NCBI RefSeq assembly: GCF_042675645.1
Contig: NZ_JBHTJH010000004.1
Coordinates: forward strand, 496,001 to 560,000
From: Sungkyunkwania multivorans
GTDB taxonomy: Bacteria; Bacteroidota; Bacteroidia; Flavobacteriales; Flavobacteriaceae
DNA length: 64,000 bases
Reading direction: 5' to 3'
Notes under the pieces: model-generated
Databases searched by the model: none
What the model was told of the DNA's origin: nothing
Seen by the model: the letters and a program-made list of their open reading frames with translations, nothing else
Position numbers and translations under genes: made by a program
Shown here: positions 54,875 to 64,000 of the stretch, in pieces
Layout: the number at the start of each line of letters is the position of its first letter
How positions within the stretch are numbered: the stretch's first letter is position 1

Positions 54875-55890
54875 CAAAATTTAGTATTAGAAAATCCAAG
54901 TCCGTCAGGCTCCTTTCCAGCGGTAAGTCTGCCAGTGATGCCCATTTTGTTCAGGTCGATCACCGTGATGATGTCTGCGTTAGTATTTGCCACAAAGACA
55001 TGCTGATTATTTGGGTGGACCAAGATGCCTACAGGTACCGGACTCTTGTCAAAATCTTGGAAAAGACGAGAGGCTTCTTTCTCCTCAACCGTAATATCCA
55101 TGGCGATGGTCTTTACCAAAGATCGTGTTTTGGCATCGAATACATTGATATCACCGCTTTGTGCGTTCGAAACCAAAATATACTTTCCATCACTGGTTGC
55201 TTTGGCACGAATGGGAAATTTCTCTGAAACTAAAGTCTTCGTTGTTTCCAAAGTAGATACATCGATGATGACGATATTGTTGGCGCCTCGGTTAGTGACC
55301 CAAACCTCATTGCCATCTGCAGAAAGTGCGATGCCTTCGGCTCCATTGCCAGTTTTTATCACTTTTTCAAGAACATCATTCTTTAGGTCAATTACCGAAA
55401 CACTTCCCGATCGGATATTGGCCACAAATGCGCGTTTTACTTTCGGCGCATAGCTTACCATGTGGCTGGTCTCTTGTTCGGTGTCGATGGCTTTCTCCGT
55501 TTTACCAGAATCGATATTTACTTGAATCAACTTTTTACTGTCTTCACAGGTCACCAAAACGCGGTCTTTATCAATAAATTCTATGCCGTGCGGTGCTTTG
55601 TATTCAAGTGAAATAGTCTTCACCACCTTTTTGCTCGGAATGTCGATGACAGTTAACGAGTGTCCTGGCCACGCTTTTCGGCCATAATTGGTAACTACAG
55701 CGGTATTACCATCTTCGGAGATGGCAACCTCATGCGGCCCATCACCAGTTGGTAGCGTCGCCTTACTTTCCTTGGTTGCTATATCGATGAGATCTACAGT
55801 ATCATCGGACTTATTCAATACGATCAGTGTGCCATCTTGCGCACCTCCGAACATGGGAATCAGAAACAATAAGAGCAGTAGATTTTTCAT
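54874..55890 (-). CDS. YncE-like secreted beta-propeller protein
   Basis: 338 residues with a signal peptide (MKNLLLLLFLIPMFGGAQ). Seven YVTN-type propeller repeats are visible, each like IVLNKSDDTVDLIDIATKES, VTNYGRKAWPGHSLTVID, WVTNRGANNIVIIDVSTLE and FVANTNADIITVIDLNKMG. Such proteins are periplasmic or surface-bound and their ligands are mostly unknown. It is the first gene of a two-gene unit with the DUF1572 gene. Confidence 0.88.
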   Translation of the reverse strand: MKNLLLLLFLIPMFGGAQDGTLIVLNKSDDTVDLIDIATKESKATLPTGDGPHEVAISEDGNTAVVTNYGRKAWPGHSLTVIDIPSKKVVKTISLEYKAPHGIEFIDKDRVLVTCEDSKKLIQVNIDSGKTEKAIDTEQETSHMVSYAPKVKRAFVANIRSGSVSVIDLKNDVLEKVIKTGNGAEGIALSADGNEVWVTNRGANNIVIIDVSTLETTKTLVSEKFPIRAKATSDGKYILVSNAQSGDINVFDAKTRSLVKTIAMDITVEEKEASRLFQDFDKSPVPVGILVHPNNQHVFVANTNADIITVIDLNKMGITGRLTAGKEPDGLGFSNTKF

Positions 55891-55901
55891 TTAAGTATTG
55901 G

Positions 55902-56306
55902 TTATTGGTCATTGTCAAAAATAATGCTGGCAGAATTTACGCAATAGCGTTGTCCAGTTTCAGTTGGGCCATCGTTAAATACATGCCCGAGATGTCCCCC
56001 GCAGTTAGCACAAAGGATTTCCGTTCTGATCATGCCATGGGAAGTATCCCTCACATATTCTACAGTTCCTTCTATGGCATCATCAAAACTGGGCCAACCG
56101 CAACCACTTTCAAATTTGTGATCACTTTCAAATAGTTGTGTGCCACATCCTTTACAGCTATATGATCCTTTTTCAAAATGGAGGTTATATTTTCCAGTAT
56201 GTGGATATTCGGTTCCTTTGTTTCTAAGAATATTGTATTCTTTCTCGGAGAGCTGTGCTCGCCACTCCTCATCGGTCTTTTGAACGGGATACTTATTGTT
56301 TTTCAT
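55902..56306 (-). CDS. msrB: Peptide-methionine (R)-S-oxide reductase, cytoplasmic
   Basis: 134 residues, no signal peptide. Zinc cysteines CKGCG and CANCG, GGHLGHVFNDGPTETGQRYC with the catalytic Cys in RYCVNSASI. The enzyme reduces methionine-R-sulfoxide in proteins. It overlaps the end of the second msrB-like gene by 14 bases and follows it in the same direction, so they form one operon. Confidence 0.95.
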   Translation of the reverse strand: MKNNKYPVQKTDEEWRAQLSEKEYNILRNKGTEYPHTGKYNLHFEKGSYSCKGCGTQLFESDHKFESGCGWPSFDDAIEGTVEYVRDTSHGMIRTEILCANCGGHLGHVFNDGPTETGQRYCVNSASIIFDNDQ

Positions 56307-56811
56307 CTCCTTCTGGAATAAAGTTTAGCGCAATCCCATTGATGCAATGTCTTTTTCCTGTTGTTTCTCTGGGCCCGTCATCAAACATATGCCCAAGATG
56401 GCCGCCACAGGTATTGCATTTCAACTCGGTTCGTGCATATCCGATCTTATAGTCCACATCAAATTCGATATTACCTTCTACGGCACGATCAAATGAAGGC
56501 CATCCTGTTCCCGAATCGAACTTGTGTTCTGATTCGTAAAGCGGTGTGCCACAACCTGCACAGACGTAGGTGCCTTCTTTTTTGTTCTCGTTTAGTTCAC
56601 TCGTGAAAGGTCGCTCTGTCCCTGCCTTTCTAAGTACATAAAATTCTTTGGAAGTGAGCTCTTTTTTCCATTCTTCCTCGGTTTTCATCACCGCATATTC
56701 CTTTTGTTCTTTTTTTCCGGCTTCATCCTCAGGAGCTTTTTGCGCATTACCTTTACAACTCAATAATGAGGCTGCTACAAATAGTAGCATTAACTTTTTC
56801 ATCTGTTTCAT
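56293..56811 (-). CDS. Peptide-methionine (R)-S-oxide reductase, lipoprotein form
   Basis: 172 residues. Lipoprotein signal (LLSCKGNAQ), an acidic/basic linker, then the MsrB domain with zinc cysteines CAGCG and CNTCG and catalytic Cys in KRHCINGIAL. It is the periplasmic counterpart of the neighbouring cytoplasmic copy and probably repairs oxidised envelope proteins. Starts at 56811 or at 56802 are both possible. Confidence 0.93.
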   Translation of the reverse strand: MKQMKKLMLLFVAASLLSCKGNAQKAPEDEAGKKEQKEYAVMKTEEEWKKELTSKEFYVLRKAGTERPFTSELNENKKEGTYVCAGCGTPLYESEHKFDSGTGWPSFDRAVEGNIEFDVDYKIGYARTELKCNTCGGHLGHMFDDGPRETTGKRHCINGIALNFIPEGDEKQ

Positions 56812-56817
56812 TTTTTT

Positions 56818-57696
56818 CTAGCTTTCTATAAAGTTAGCGATTTTCTCAATGACTTCTTTATCACCTAGGATCCTCTTGTGTCCAAGACCATCGGTAATGA
56901 GCAAGTGGCCATTGCTTAAGCTTTGACGAATATGATGAGCCGCACTTACAGGTACATCCAGATCGTCGTTTGCATGTGCGACCAACACCGGAATATGTAC
57001 ATCTTTCGCCGCTAGAGAAGCGGAGTAATCGTCCATGCACTCATTGAAGGTGCGCTCAAACTTAGCGATCATTCTATCTCCAATATCTTTTTTGAGACCG
57101 AGTTTTTGCACGAAATCGTACATGATATGACTTACGATGTCACCACTACCAATGGTTACAAGCTTTTTTATATGTAGTCCTCGTTTCACGGCATTGAGTA
57201 ATGACATGCCTCCCAAAGAATGTCCAATAGCAGCTTCAAACGGACCATGTTGTTCTTCCAAGAACATGATCGATTTGATAAATTCGTTCATGTCCGTTGT
57301 CTTATCGCCCGTTTTGCCGTGAGCTGGTGCGTCAAAACTAACGGTGGTATAACCCAGTTTTATGAAGTGGTCGGCAATCTTCACCAATTGGGTTCCTCGG
57401 CCACTCCACCCATGAGCCAGAAGTATCCTCTTTTTACCATTTCCGTAGGTGTAAACCCTAATTTCCTTTCTGATTTCTGGTACATGGAGGACCTGTTGCT
57501 CGCTGTTGGCATCCATGATCAATTCGCGATCAGGGATTTTGAATTTGATGGGCGAACGAAAAAGACGCGCTGCAAAATTGGTCGCTAGCGTTGGGGAAAT
57601 GAATCGAAGGAACTTCGCGGTAAAAATAATGGGTTGAGGAACGTCTATGGACTGTTGGTAGCCAAATTTTGTCGGTTTTTTGGGCATAGGTATCAT
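56818..57696 (-). CDS. Alpha/beta hydrolase
   Basis: 292 residues from the ATG at 57696; the open frame begins with a TTG at 57708. The nucleophile elbow is IGHSLGGMS, the oxyanion segment LLAHGWSGRGTQL, with Asp in DDLDVPVSAAH and the catalytic His in DGLGHKRIL. Lacks a signal peptide. Such enzymes hydrolyse esters or thioesters, with no predictable substrate. It ends 6 bases before the lipoprotein msrB start and may be part of that operon. Confidence 0.9.
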   Translation of the reverse strand: MIPMPKKPTKFGYQQSIDVPQPIIFTAKFLRFISPTLATNFAARLFRSPIKFKIPDRELIMDANSEQQVLHVPEIRKEIRVYTYGNGKKRILLAHGWSGRGTQLVKIADHFIKLGYTTVSFDAPAHGKTGDKTTDMNEFIKSIMFLEEQHGPFEAAIGHSLGGMSLLNAVKRGLHIKKLVTIGSGDIVSHIMYDFVQKLGLKKDIGDRMIAKFERTFNECMDDYSASLAAKDVHIPVLVAHANDDLDVPVSAAHHIRQSLSNGHLLITDGLGHKRILGDKEVIEKIANFIES

Positions 57697-57880
57697 TTGG
57701 TATGGCAAGTTAATAATTTATCTACATTCCAAAGACTCTCCGATACATCAGGCAAAGATCCTTTTCACTTGATTCATATCTTTTTTAGATGATGGGAGAG
57801 CGATTTTGTCCTTAACTTTTCTATTGCTCGTATGGACAGTAATTTTTTTATACTTTTATGTGTTACTAATCCGCCAAAAG

Positions 57881-59821
57881 ATGCAAGATCAGAAAAGAGT
57901 CGTTATAGAGTCCATCACTCCGCAATTGAACTGCGGAGTTCATTTTATAAAAAGGGTCGTAGGAGAAACAGTGAACATCACTGCAAATGTGTTTTCCGAT
58001 GGTCACGATGTGGTGGCGTGCTCTATATTGTTCAAACATGAAAATGCCAAAAAGTGGAATGAGGTGAGAATGACCCCGATCGGGAATGATAAGTGGGGTG
58101 CGACCTTTGTTGTAGAAAAGCAAGGTTATTATACGTACAAGGTAAAGGGTTGGGTGGATGATGCCCTAAATTGGCAACATGGTATCGGTCGAAAGATCGA
58201 AGATGGTCAGTATGTCATTTCAGAATTGCTAGAAGGCATAGAATACATCAAGGCGATCACAAAGAAGGTCTCGAAAAAGGAAAAGGAATATCTTCAACAG
58301 TTGATCTCATGGTTTGCGGACGAGCATGATTACGAAAAGGCGATCAAAGAAGCTAGGTCCGATAAGCTTCACCATATTTTTATAAAATATCCAAAGAAAT
58401 TCTTGGCGAATGAATCCAAAGAGCTTAAGATTTACGTCGATCGGGTAAAGGCTAGATTCAGTACTTGGTATGAATTCTTCCCTCGCTCTGCATCAGAAGT
58501 TGAGGGTAAGCACGGAACATTCAAGGACTGTGAAAGACTATTGCCGCGGGTAGCAAAAATGGGATTCGATGTGCTCTATCTTCCGCCAGTTCATCCCATT
58601 GGCGAAATAAATAGAAAAGGAAAGAATAATGCAACGAAGGCCGAAAGCGACGATGTTGGATCTCCTTGGGGGATAGGGTCCAAACTAGGAGGTCATAGCG
58701 ACATCCATCCAGAACTGGGCACAGTCGAAGACTTTAAGTCTTTAGTGAATAAAGCCAAAGAGCTGGACATCGAAATAGCGATGGATTATGCCCTGCAGGC
58801 AGCACCAGATCATCCTTGGGTGAAAGAACATCCAGAATGGTTCAAATGGCGTCCGGATGGCACGGTTCAATATGCAGAGAATCCGCCGAAGAAATATCAA
58901 GACATCTTACCGATCTATTGGGAGAGCAAGGATTGGAAAAGTCTTTGGAAGGAATGTCTGGATACCATGCTCTTTTGGGTCGAGGATTGTGGAATCCGAA
59001 TTTTTCGTGTAGATAATCCCCATACAAAACCCTATTTTTTTTGGGGATGGATCATTGCAGAGGTAAAGAAGAAATATCCAGACGTGCTCTTTCTGTCGGA
59101 AGCATTTACGCGTCCAGCTGTAATGCATCAGTTGGCAAAGCAAGGATTCACCCAGTCATATACCTATTTTACCTGGCGTAACTCTAAACAGGAGTTGATC
59201 GACTATGTGGAAGAGCTGACAAAAACGGAACAGAAAGAGTTCTTTCGACCTAACTTTTGGCCAAACACTCCCGATATCAATCCTTGGGCATTACAAGGTG
59301 GTAATGAGGCCGTACACCTTTATAAGTATTTTTTGGCTGCTACCTTGAGTTCCAATACAGGAGTTTATGGCCCCGTCTTTGAACATATGATCAGTGAGGC
59401 CGTACCAGGAAAAGAAGAATATTGGGATTCTGAGAAATATCAAATAAGACATTGGGACTGGGAAAAAGAAAATAAGTTGACCACCATTATTTCCAAGATC
59501 AATCATTGCAGACATCAGCGAGCTTCTTTGCAACAGACCAATAACATTCAGTTTTTGAACGTTGAGAATGACCAGCTTTTAGCTTATTACAAATACGATA
59601 GTGACAAAACCGATGAGACGCTTATGGTCGTCAATTTGGACCCTTACTACGCGCAGCAAGGTTGGGTGCAATTACCCCTTGCGGCCTTGGGCATTTACGA
59701 AGGGCATCAGTTACAAGTAGAGGACCAGATCACTGGAAGTAGCTATCTTTGGAATAAAGAATGGTGTTACGTAGAATTACACCCATCATTGCCGTTCCAT
59801 TTGTTCAAAATAACCAAATAG
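57881..59821 (+). CDS. glgE: GlgE, alpha-1,4-glucan:maltose-1-phosphate maltosyltransferase
   Basis: 646 residues from the ATG at 57881 (MQDQKRVVIESITPQLN), which matches the family N-terminus; an upstream TTG at 57806 would add a spurious hydrophobic lead. GH13 motifs: FDVLYLPPVHPIGEINRKGK, AMDYALQAAPDHPWVKEHPE, the nucleophile Asp378 in GIRIFRVDNPHTKP, and LFLSEAFTRPAVM with the acid Glu. GlgE extends alpha-1,4-glucan using maltose-1-phosphate. The next gene starts 1 base later and encodes the kinase that makes that donor. Confidence 0.95.
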   Translation: MQDQKRVVIESITPQLNCGVHFIKRVVGETVNITANVFSDGHDVVACSILFKHENAKKWNEVRMTPIGNDKWGATFVVEKQGYYTYKVKGWVDDALNWQHGIGRKIEDGQYVISELLEGIEYIKAITKKVSKKEKEYLQQLISWFADEHDYEKAIKEARSDKLHHIFIKYPKKFLANESKELKIYVDRVKARFSTWYEFFPRSASEVEGKHGTFKDCERLLPRVAKMGFDVLYLPPVHPIGEINRKGKNNATKAESDDVGSPWGIGSKLGGHSDIHPELGTVEDFKSLVNKAKELDIEIAMDYALQAAPDHPWVKEHPEWFKWRPDGTVQYAENPPKKYQDILPIYWESKDWKSLWKECLDTMLFWVEDCGIRIFRVDNPHTKPYFFWGWIIAEVKKKYPDVLFLSEAFTRPAVMHQLAKQGFTQSYTYFTWRNSKQELIDYVEELTKTEQKEFFRPNFWPNTPDINPWALQGGNEAVHLYKYFLAATLSSNTGVYGPVFEHMISEAVPGKEEYWDSEKYQIRHWDWEKENKLTTIISKINHCRHQRASLQQTNNIQFLNVENDQLLAYYKYDSDKTDETLMVVNLDPYYAQQGWVQLPLAALGIYEGHQLQVEDQITGSSYLWNKEWCYVELHPSLPFHLFKITK

Positions 59822-59822
59822 T

Positions 59823-61463
59823 ATGACCGAGAAACCAACCAACCAGATCAGCCCTAGCAAGTCTAAGCTTTACGAGTTTGACGTGCCATGGGAAGCATTG
59901 ATGGACGACAAGGATTTTACAGAGGCCTTTTTGTCCGATGTGCTTGAAGATTATATCGTCGAACAACGTTGGTATGGAGGCAAAGCCAGTACGATCAAAT
60001 ATATAGAACTGGCCGAATATTTTAAGATACAGCAACATGGAGAGGTGTATTATGGGCTGCTTTTGGAAATTAATTTTACCGAAGCTTTCTATCAGCATTA
60101 CTTTCTTCCGATAGCGTTTGTGTCCGACGAGAAATTTGCTAAAAAAGACCGTATTCTTCCAATAAAGATCAAAGGAGTAGAAGGATTTATTATAGATGCA
60201 GTAAATCTTGAGGCCTTTAGGAAATTGGTCTTTGAAAGAATCATTCATGCAGAGCCAAACGACATTACTCGAGTCCGATATCATAAGGGCGCTCAATTTG
60301 ATGAGACGGCATACCACTCCTCACGTCTTATGGGTTTGGAACAGAGCAATACTTCCATCATTATCAACGACCGATACGTGATCAAATTCTTTAGAAGGAT
60401 CTACGCTGATCGTAATCCGGATTACGAGATGAGCAGATTCCTATCTGACAAGAAGGGATTTAAGAATACGCCCGCCTACATGGGCAGTATCAATATCATA
60501 GGTACGGACGATGTGATCATCACGATCGCCTTGATGCAGGAACTTGTTTCTAACCAAGGGGATGCTTGGGAATATATGTTACGAGAATTGAACAAGGTAT
60601 TTGCCAATCTCGAGTATAAAGGAATCAACATTGATAAACTGCCTAGCGCAGCAATGTTTGAGCGATTGCAAATCCGTGATGTTCCTCCAGAGATCATCGA
60701 TTGGGCAGGTCTCAACGTCTTCATGAAATTACAAAAACTAGCGCAGCGCACTGCCGAGATGCATGTGGCATTGGGGTCCGAATTTGAGGATACCGCCTTT
60801 GAACCACAGCATTTTAACAGTGATTATACGGTGTGGTTGAAGAACAGGCTGCTCTACCAATTTCAAAATAGATTGAATACGGTAGAGAACAATCTCCATA
60901 AATTGGAAGGCTCGGCATTGCAACTGGCACAGCAATTCTTAGAGCAAAAGAATACCATTAGAAGAAGGTTGCTTTCCTTTGATTGGACAAAATTAAAAGG
61001 CGAGCGAATTCGTGTCCATGGCGATTATCATCTAGGACAGATCTTGGTAAAAGATGATGATTTTTATATTCTGGATTTTGAAGGAGAGCCCGAAAGTACC
61101 ATCAGAGATCGAAAGGTAAAACAGCCACCATTAAAGGATGTTGCGGGCTTATTCAGATCGTTTCACTATGCCATTTACGCGACGATCTTCAATAATGCCG
61201 AGAAGTATCCGTACTCAAAAGAAAACCTCTTTAAGGCCGGTGAGATCTTATATCGCTATTTTATCGGGGTGTTCTTAGATACCTATACCAACATTATTCA
61301 AGATCATAATCTAAATATTGGCTATAATCAAGAGCGTGTCTTTATGCTGAAGTATTCCATGCTGGAGAAAGCGGTGTACGAACTTGGCTACGAAATGAAT
61401 GCTCGTCCAAAATGGGCGGTAATTCCGCTGGAGGGTATCGCAAGTATCATGAAAGATTACTAA
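59823..61463 (+). CDS. Maltokinase, supplying maltose-1-phosphate to GlgE
   Basis: 546 residues. N-terminal lobe LEDYIVEQRWYGGKASTI, and the kinase signature HGDYHLGQILV with catalytic Asp401, then YILDFEGEP with the Mg-binding Asp. It is a full-length Pep2/Mak family enzyme that phosphorylates maltose to maltose-1-phosphate. It is directly preceded by glgE and followed by glgB, the standard GlgE-pathway set. In many bacteria the kinase is fused to TreS; here it is separate. Confidence 0.9.
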   Translation: MTEKPTNQISPSKSKLYEFDVPWEALMDDKDFTEAFLSDVLEDYIVEQRWYGGKASTIKYIELAEYFKIQQHGEVYYGLLLEINFTEAFYQHYFLPIAFVSDEKFAKKDRILPIKIKGVEGFIIDAVNLEAFRKLVFERIIHAEPNDITRVRYHKGAQFDETAYHSSRLMGLEQSNTSIIINDRYVIKFFRRIYADRNPDYEMSRFLSDKKGFKNTPAYMGSINIIGTDDVIITIALMQELVSNQGDAWEYMLRELNKVFANLEYKGINIDKLPSAAMFERLQIRDVPPEIIDWAGLNVFMKLQKLAQRTAEMHVALGSEFEDTAFEPQHFNSDYTVWLKNRLLYQFQNRLNTVENNLHKLEGSALQLAQQFLEQKNTIRRRLLSFDWTKLKGERIRVHGDYHLGQILVKDDDFYILDFEGEPESTIRDRKVKQPPLKDVAGLFRSFHYAIYATIFNNAEKYPYSKENLFKAGEILYRYFIGVFLDTYTNIIQDHNLNIGYNQERVFMLKYSMLEKAVYELGYEMNARPKWAVIPLEGIASIMKDY

Positions 61464-61533
61464 CCATAATTTATAGTCATTCTAGCATAGGCTGGAATAG
61501 ATTTTCACAACAAACTAATATCAACTAAAACTA

Positions 61534-63441
61534 ATGAACAACGTTATCCCACATAGTCTTTTTACGGATTTTGACATTGATCTTTTTAAAGCTGGCAAAC
61601 ACTTTCGCCTCTACGAGAAGATGGGTTCTCATCTCATCGAAGTAAATGATGAAAAAGGCGTGTACTTCGCCGTTTGGGCACCATCGGCCAAGGCGGTGTC
61701 TGTGATTGGTGATTTTAATTATTGGGTCGAAGGACAACATCCGTTGAACGTGCGTTGGGATGGCTCTGGTATCTGGGAAGGATTCATCCCAGGCATTCAG
61801 CAAGGCGAGAAATACAAATACAAGATACATTCGCACCATAATGATATTAAGACCGAAAAGGCAGACCCCTTCGCGTTGAGTTGTGAACACCCGCCAAATA
61901 CTGCTTCTATCGTTCGGAAGCTCGACTATAAATGGAAGGATAAGAAATGGATGGGGTACCGCAAGGACAAAAATGCCCTGGATCGGCCATTCTCTGTCTA
62001 TGAAGTACATTTAGGCTCTTGGATGTTCAACGCCGAGGAGAATCGTCCGCTGACCTATGTGGAATTGGCAGATGCCTTGGTGAATTACGTCAGGGAAATG
62101 AACTTTACACACGTAGAATTCATGCCTATTATGGAATATCCTTACGATCCATCTTGGGGATATCAGCTGACAGGATATTTTGCACCGACCTCACGCTTTG
62201 GAAAACCTGAAGATCTTATGTTGTTGGTCGATAAGTTGCATCAAAATGACATTGGGGTGATCTTGGATTGGGTACCATCGCATTTCCCAGAAGACGCACA
62301 TGGATTGGGATTCTTTGATGGCTCAAATCTGTACGAACATCCAGATAGACGCAGGGGATATCATCCCGATTGGAAAAGTTTGATATTCAATTATGGGCGC
62401 AACGAGGTCCGCGCCTTTCTGATCAGCAATGCCGTTTTTTGGTTGGATAGATATCATGCCGACGGATTACGGGTCGATGCCGTTGCTTCGATGCTATATT
62501 TGGATTATTCTCGTGAAGATGGCGAGTGGGAGCCTAATGAGTTCGGCGGACGTGAGAATTTGGAGGCCATCTCTTTTTTGCGGGAACTCAACGAGGAAGT
62601 GTACCAAAATTTTGAGGGAGTGCAGACCATTGCCGAGGAATCCACAGCCTTTCCAATGGTGTCCAAACCCGTTTATATCGGAGGATTGGGCTTCGGCATG
62701 AAATGGATGATGGGTTGGATGCATGATACGCTGGAATATTTCAAAAAAGAACCCATTTACCGGAAGCATCATCAAAACGACATTACCTTTAGTTTGACTT
62801 ACACTTTCACCGAGAACTTTATGTTGCCGTTAAGTCATGATGAGGTGGTATATGGCAAGCGATCTATCTTTGGTCGAATGCCTGGGGACGAATGGCAACG
62901 CTTTGCCAATTTGCGATTGCTTTATGGCTATATGTTTACACATCCCGGAACGAATCTACTTTTTATGGGAGGTGAGTTCGGGCAAAGTGAAGAATGGAAT
63001 TTTCAGCAAAGTCTGGATTGGCATTTGTTGCAATATGATTATCACAAAGGGATCAAAGCCCTTGTCACCGATCTCAATACGCTCTACAAATCAGAACCAG
63101 CCCTATACGAAAAGCAATTCTCTTCTGAAGGTTTTCAATGGATCGATTATGGCGATGCAGAGAATTCTGTACTCTCCTACATCCGAAAGGGACATGACAT
63201 AGAGAATGACCTCATTGTCTTGTGCAATATGACCCCAATCCCAAGAGAACAATATAGAATAGGAATTCCATCCAAAGGAAAACTCAAAGAGATCTTTAAC
63301 TCTGACGATAAAAAGTATGGGGGGAGCGGTATGCTTCATGTAAAGCCGATCAAAGCAGAGGCGACGCCTTGGCATGGTAGAGATTTTTCTACTGAGGTGA
63401 ACCTGCCTCCCTTGGGGGTAGTAGTATTCAAGCGAAACTGA
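61534..63441 (+). CDS. glgB: 1,4-alpha-glucan branching enzyme
   Basis: 635 residues: N-terminal CBM48 domain (VYFAVWAPSAKAVSVIGDFN), then the GH13 barrel with VELADALVNYVREMNF, FMPIMEYPYDPSWGYQ, GLRVDAVASMLYLDYSRE (nucleophile Asp315), IAEESTAFP (acid Glu368, 53 residues on, as in E. coli), and LPLSHDEVVYGK. It introduces alpha-1,6 branches in glycogen. It is 70 bases after the maltokinase gene and completes the pathway module. Confidence 0.96.
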   Translation: MNNVIPHSLFTDFDIDLFKAGKHFRLYEKMGSHLIEVNDEKGVYFAVWAPSAKAVSVIGDFNYWVEGQHPLNVRWDGSGIWEGFIPGIQQGEKYKYKIHSHHNDIKTEKADPFALSCEHPPNTASIVRKLDYKWKDKKWMGYRKDKNALDRPFSVYEVHLGSWMFNAEENRPLTYVELADALVNYVREMNFTHVEFMPIMEYPYDPSWGYQLTGYFAPTSRFGKPEDLMLLVDKLHQNDIGVILDWVPSHFPEDAHGLGFFDGSNLYEHPDRRRGYHPDWKSLIFNYGRNEVRAFLISNAVFWLDRYHADGLRVDAVASMLYLDYSREDGEWEPNEFGGRENLEAISFLRELNEEVYQNFEGVQTIAEESTAFPMVSKPVYIGGLGFGMKWMMGWMHDTLEYFKKEPIYRKHHQNDITFSLTYTFTENFMLPLSHDEVVYGKRSIFGRMPGDEWQRFANLRLLYGYMFTHPGTNLLFMGGEFGQSEEWNFQQSLDWHLLQYDYHKGIKALVTDLNTLYKSEPALYEKQFSSEGFQWIDYGDAENSVLSYIRKGHDIENDLIVLCNMTPIPREQYRIGIPSKGKLKEIFNSDDKKYGGSGMLHVKPIKAEATPWHGRDFSTEVNLPPLGVVVFKRN

Positions 63442-63457
63442 AAAGTTCGATAATTAC

Positions 63458-64000
63458 TTACTTGAGTTGTCCTATGATGAATAAATAATCTCCCAGATCA
63501 TTTTCGTAGGACCTCATGATAGTGTCAATATTACCACTTTCGATATCCGCCTGCAATCTCAAAAGGCCTTGCGATACTTCCTGAGAATTGGCCAGAGACG
63601 AGAAGGAAGAAATACCATTTCTTGTCTCCTTCTGCAAATAGAGTTTGGGGTCTTGTTTACCACAATAGAGGAATTGATCTTCGAGGTCTGGTCTCACAAA
63701 ATATTTTTCGGTATCGATTATCTCAAGTCCCGCCTCTACCATTGCCGTTATTGTTTTCTCAAGTGTTGGCATTTGGGCAATAGAGTCGCTCAGCATTTTT
63801 GGGAAGTAATGACGTAGCCAATATCCTTGCATCTGTTTGGGTGTCGACGTGAAGATGACGATGCGACCATGCCTCTTCAGAATACGGCTCAGTTCACAAA
63901 AGGCTTTATTGAGATTTTTCCAATGATGGGTGGTCAATGTTGCAATGATGCCATCGACACTGTTGTCATGTAGCTTGGTCTTTTCAGCAGATGCTAGGCG
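63458..64000 (-). CDS. Class I SAM-dependent methyltransferase (5' end beyond window)
   Basis: The frame is open from the window end to a stop at 63458, giving 180 residues without the N-terminus. HDNSVDGIIATLTTHHWKNL is the typical post-motif region of UbiE-type methyltransferases, followed by ELSRILKRHGRIVIFTSTP. A TTG within the frame at 63937 is not the real start since sequence upstream is clearly coding. Substrate unknown. It is convergent with glgB across 16 bases. Confidence 0.85.
   Translation of the reverse strand, partial: RLASAEKTKLHDNSVDGIIATLTTHHWKNLNKAFCELSRILKRHGRIVIFTSTPKQMQGYWLRHYFPKMLSDSIAQMPTLEKTITAMVEAGLEIIDTEKYFVRPDLEDQFLYCGKQDPKLYLQKETRNGISSFSSLANSQEVSQGLLRLQADIESGNIDTIMRSYENDLGDYLFIIGQLK

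Noticed and set aside
57806..57880. Hydrophobic N-terminal extension of GlgE from a TTG
   Set aside because: GlgE is cytoplasmic and the family N-terminus begins at the ATG at 57881.

Overview
The window comes from a marine-type member of the Bacteroidota, most likely Flavobacteriaceae. The signs are a SusC/SusD pair, a hybrid two-component regulator, type IX secretion C-terminal domains, many lipoprotein signals, promoters of the TAnnTTTG type and the absence of strong Shine-Dalgarno sequences. The first 44.5 kb is dominated by polysaccharide utilisation. The remaining 19.5 kb is mostly housekeeping.

Region 1 (1-4696, minus strand) is a tight five-gene uronate operon, read as SDR oxidoreductase, uxuA, kduI, kduD, DUF4861. 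It can send both saturated hexuronate (fructuronate to mannonate to KDG) and unsaturated hexuronate (5-keto-4-deoxyuronate to KDG) to the same intermediate. Region 2 (4934-22924, plus strand) is the core locus: a secreted beta-helix protein, a hybrid two-component sensor/regulator, SusC, SusD, a GH88 unsaturated glucuronyl hydrolase, a GH2 enzyme, a PF05426 alginate-lyase-fold enzyme, a lamin-tail protein with a type IX signal, and a PL7 lyase. Region 3 (22964-32278, minus strand) holds a PL6 lyase and a xylose operon (GH3, xylB, xylA, sodium/solute symporter). Region 4 (32945-44464) has a 1940-residue secreted multidomain protein, a small membrane protein with a glutathione peroxidase, a fasciclin protein, and a GH43-GH3 pair. 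No sulfatase, KDG kinase or KDPG aldolase lies in the window.

The main biological point is a mismatch. Three enzymes belong to alginate-lyase families (PL6, PL7, PF05426), but the downstream enzymes (GH88, KduI, KduD, UxuA) are those used for glucuronate or galacturonate. The locus may therefore act on a glucuronan or a xylose/glucuronate-containing polysaccharide rather than, or as well as, alginate.

Region 5 (44570-57696) contains an unknown lipoprotein and tRNA-Ser(UGA), which has a degenerate tRNA-like leader and nested hairpins around it. Then come a TSUP permease, acylphosphatase, thioesterase, nitroreductase, a thioredoxin-like protein, a KdnA-like aminotransferase, two outer-membrane proteins, aroQ, lpd, DUF1572, a YncE-like propeller, two MsrB proteins and an alpha/beta hydrolase. 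Region 6 (57881-63441) is a glgE-maltokinase-glgB operon for alpha-glucan synthesis, followed by a methyltransferase cut by the window end. A small frameshifted gene remnant at 32517-32767 and several RNA-structure features were found by reading the intergenic sequence directly.
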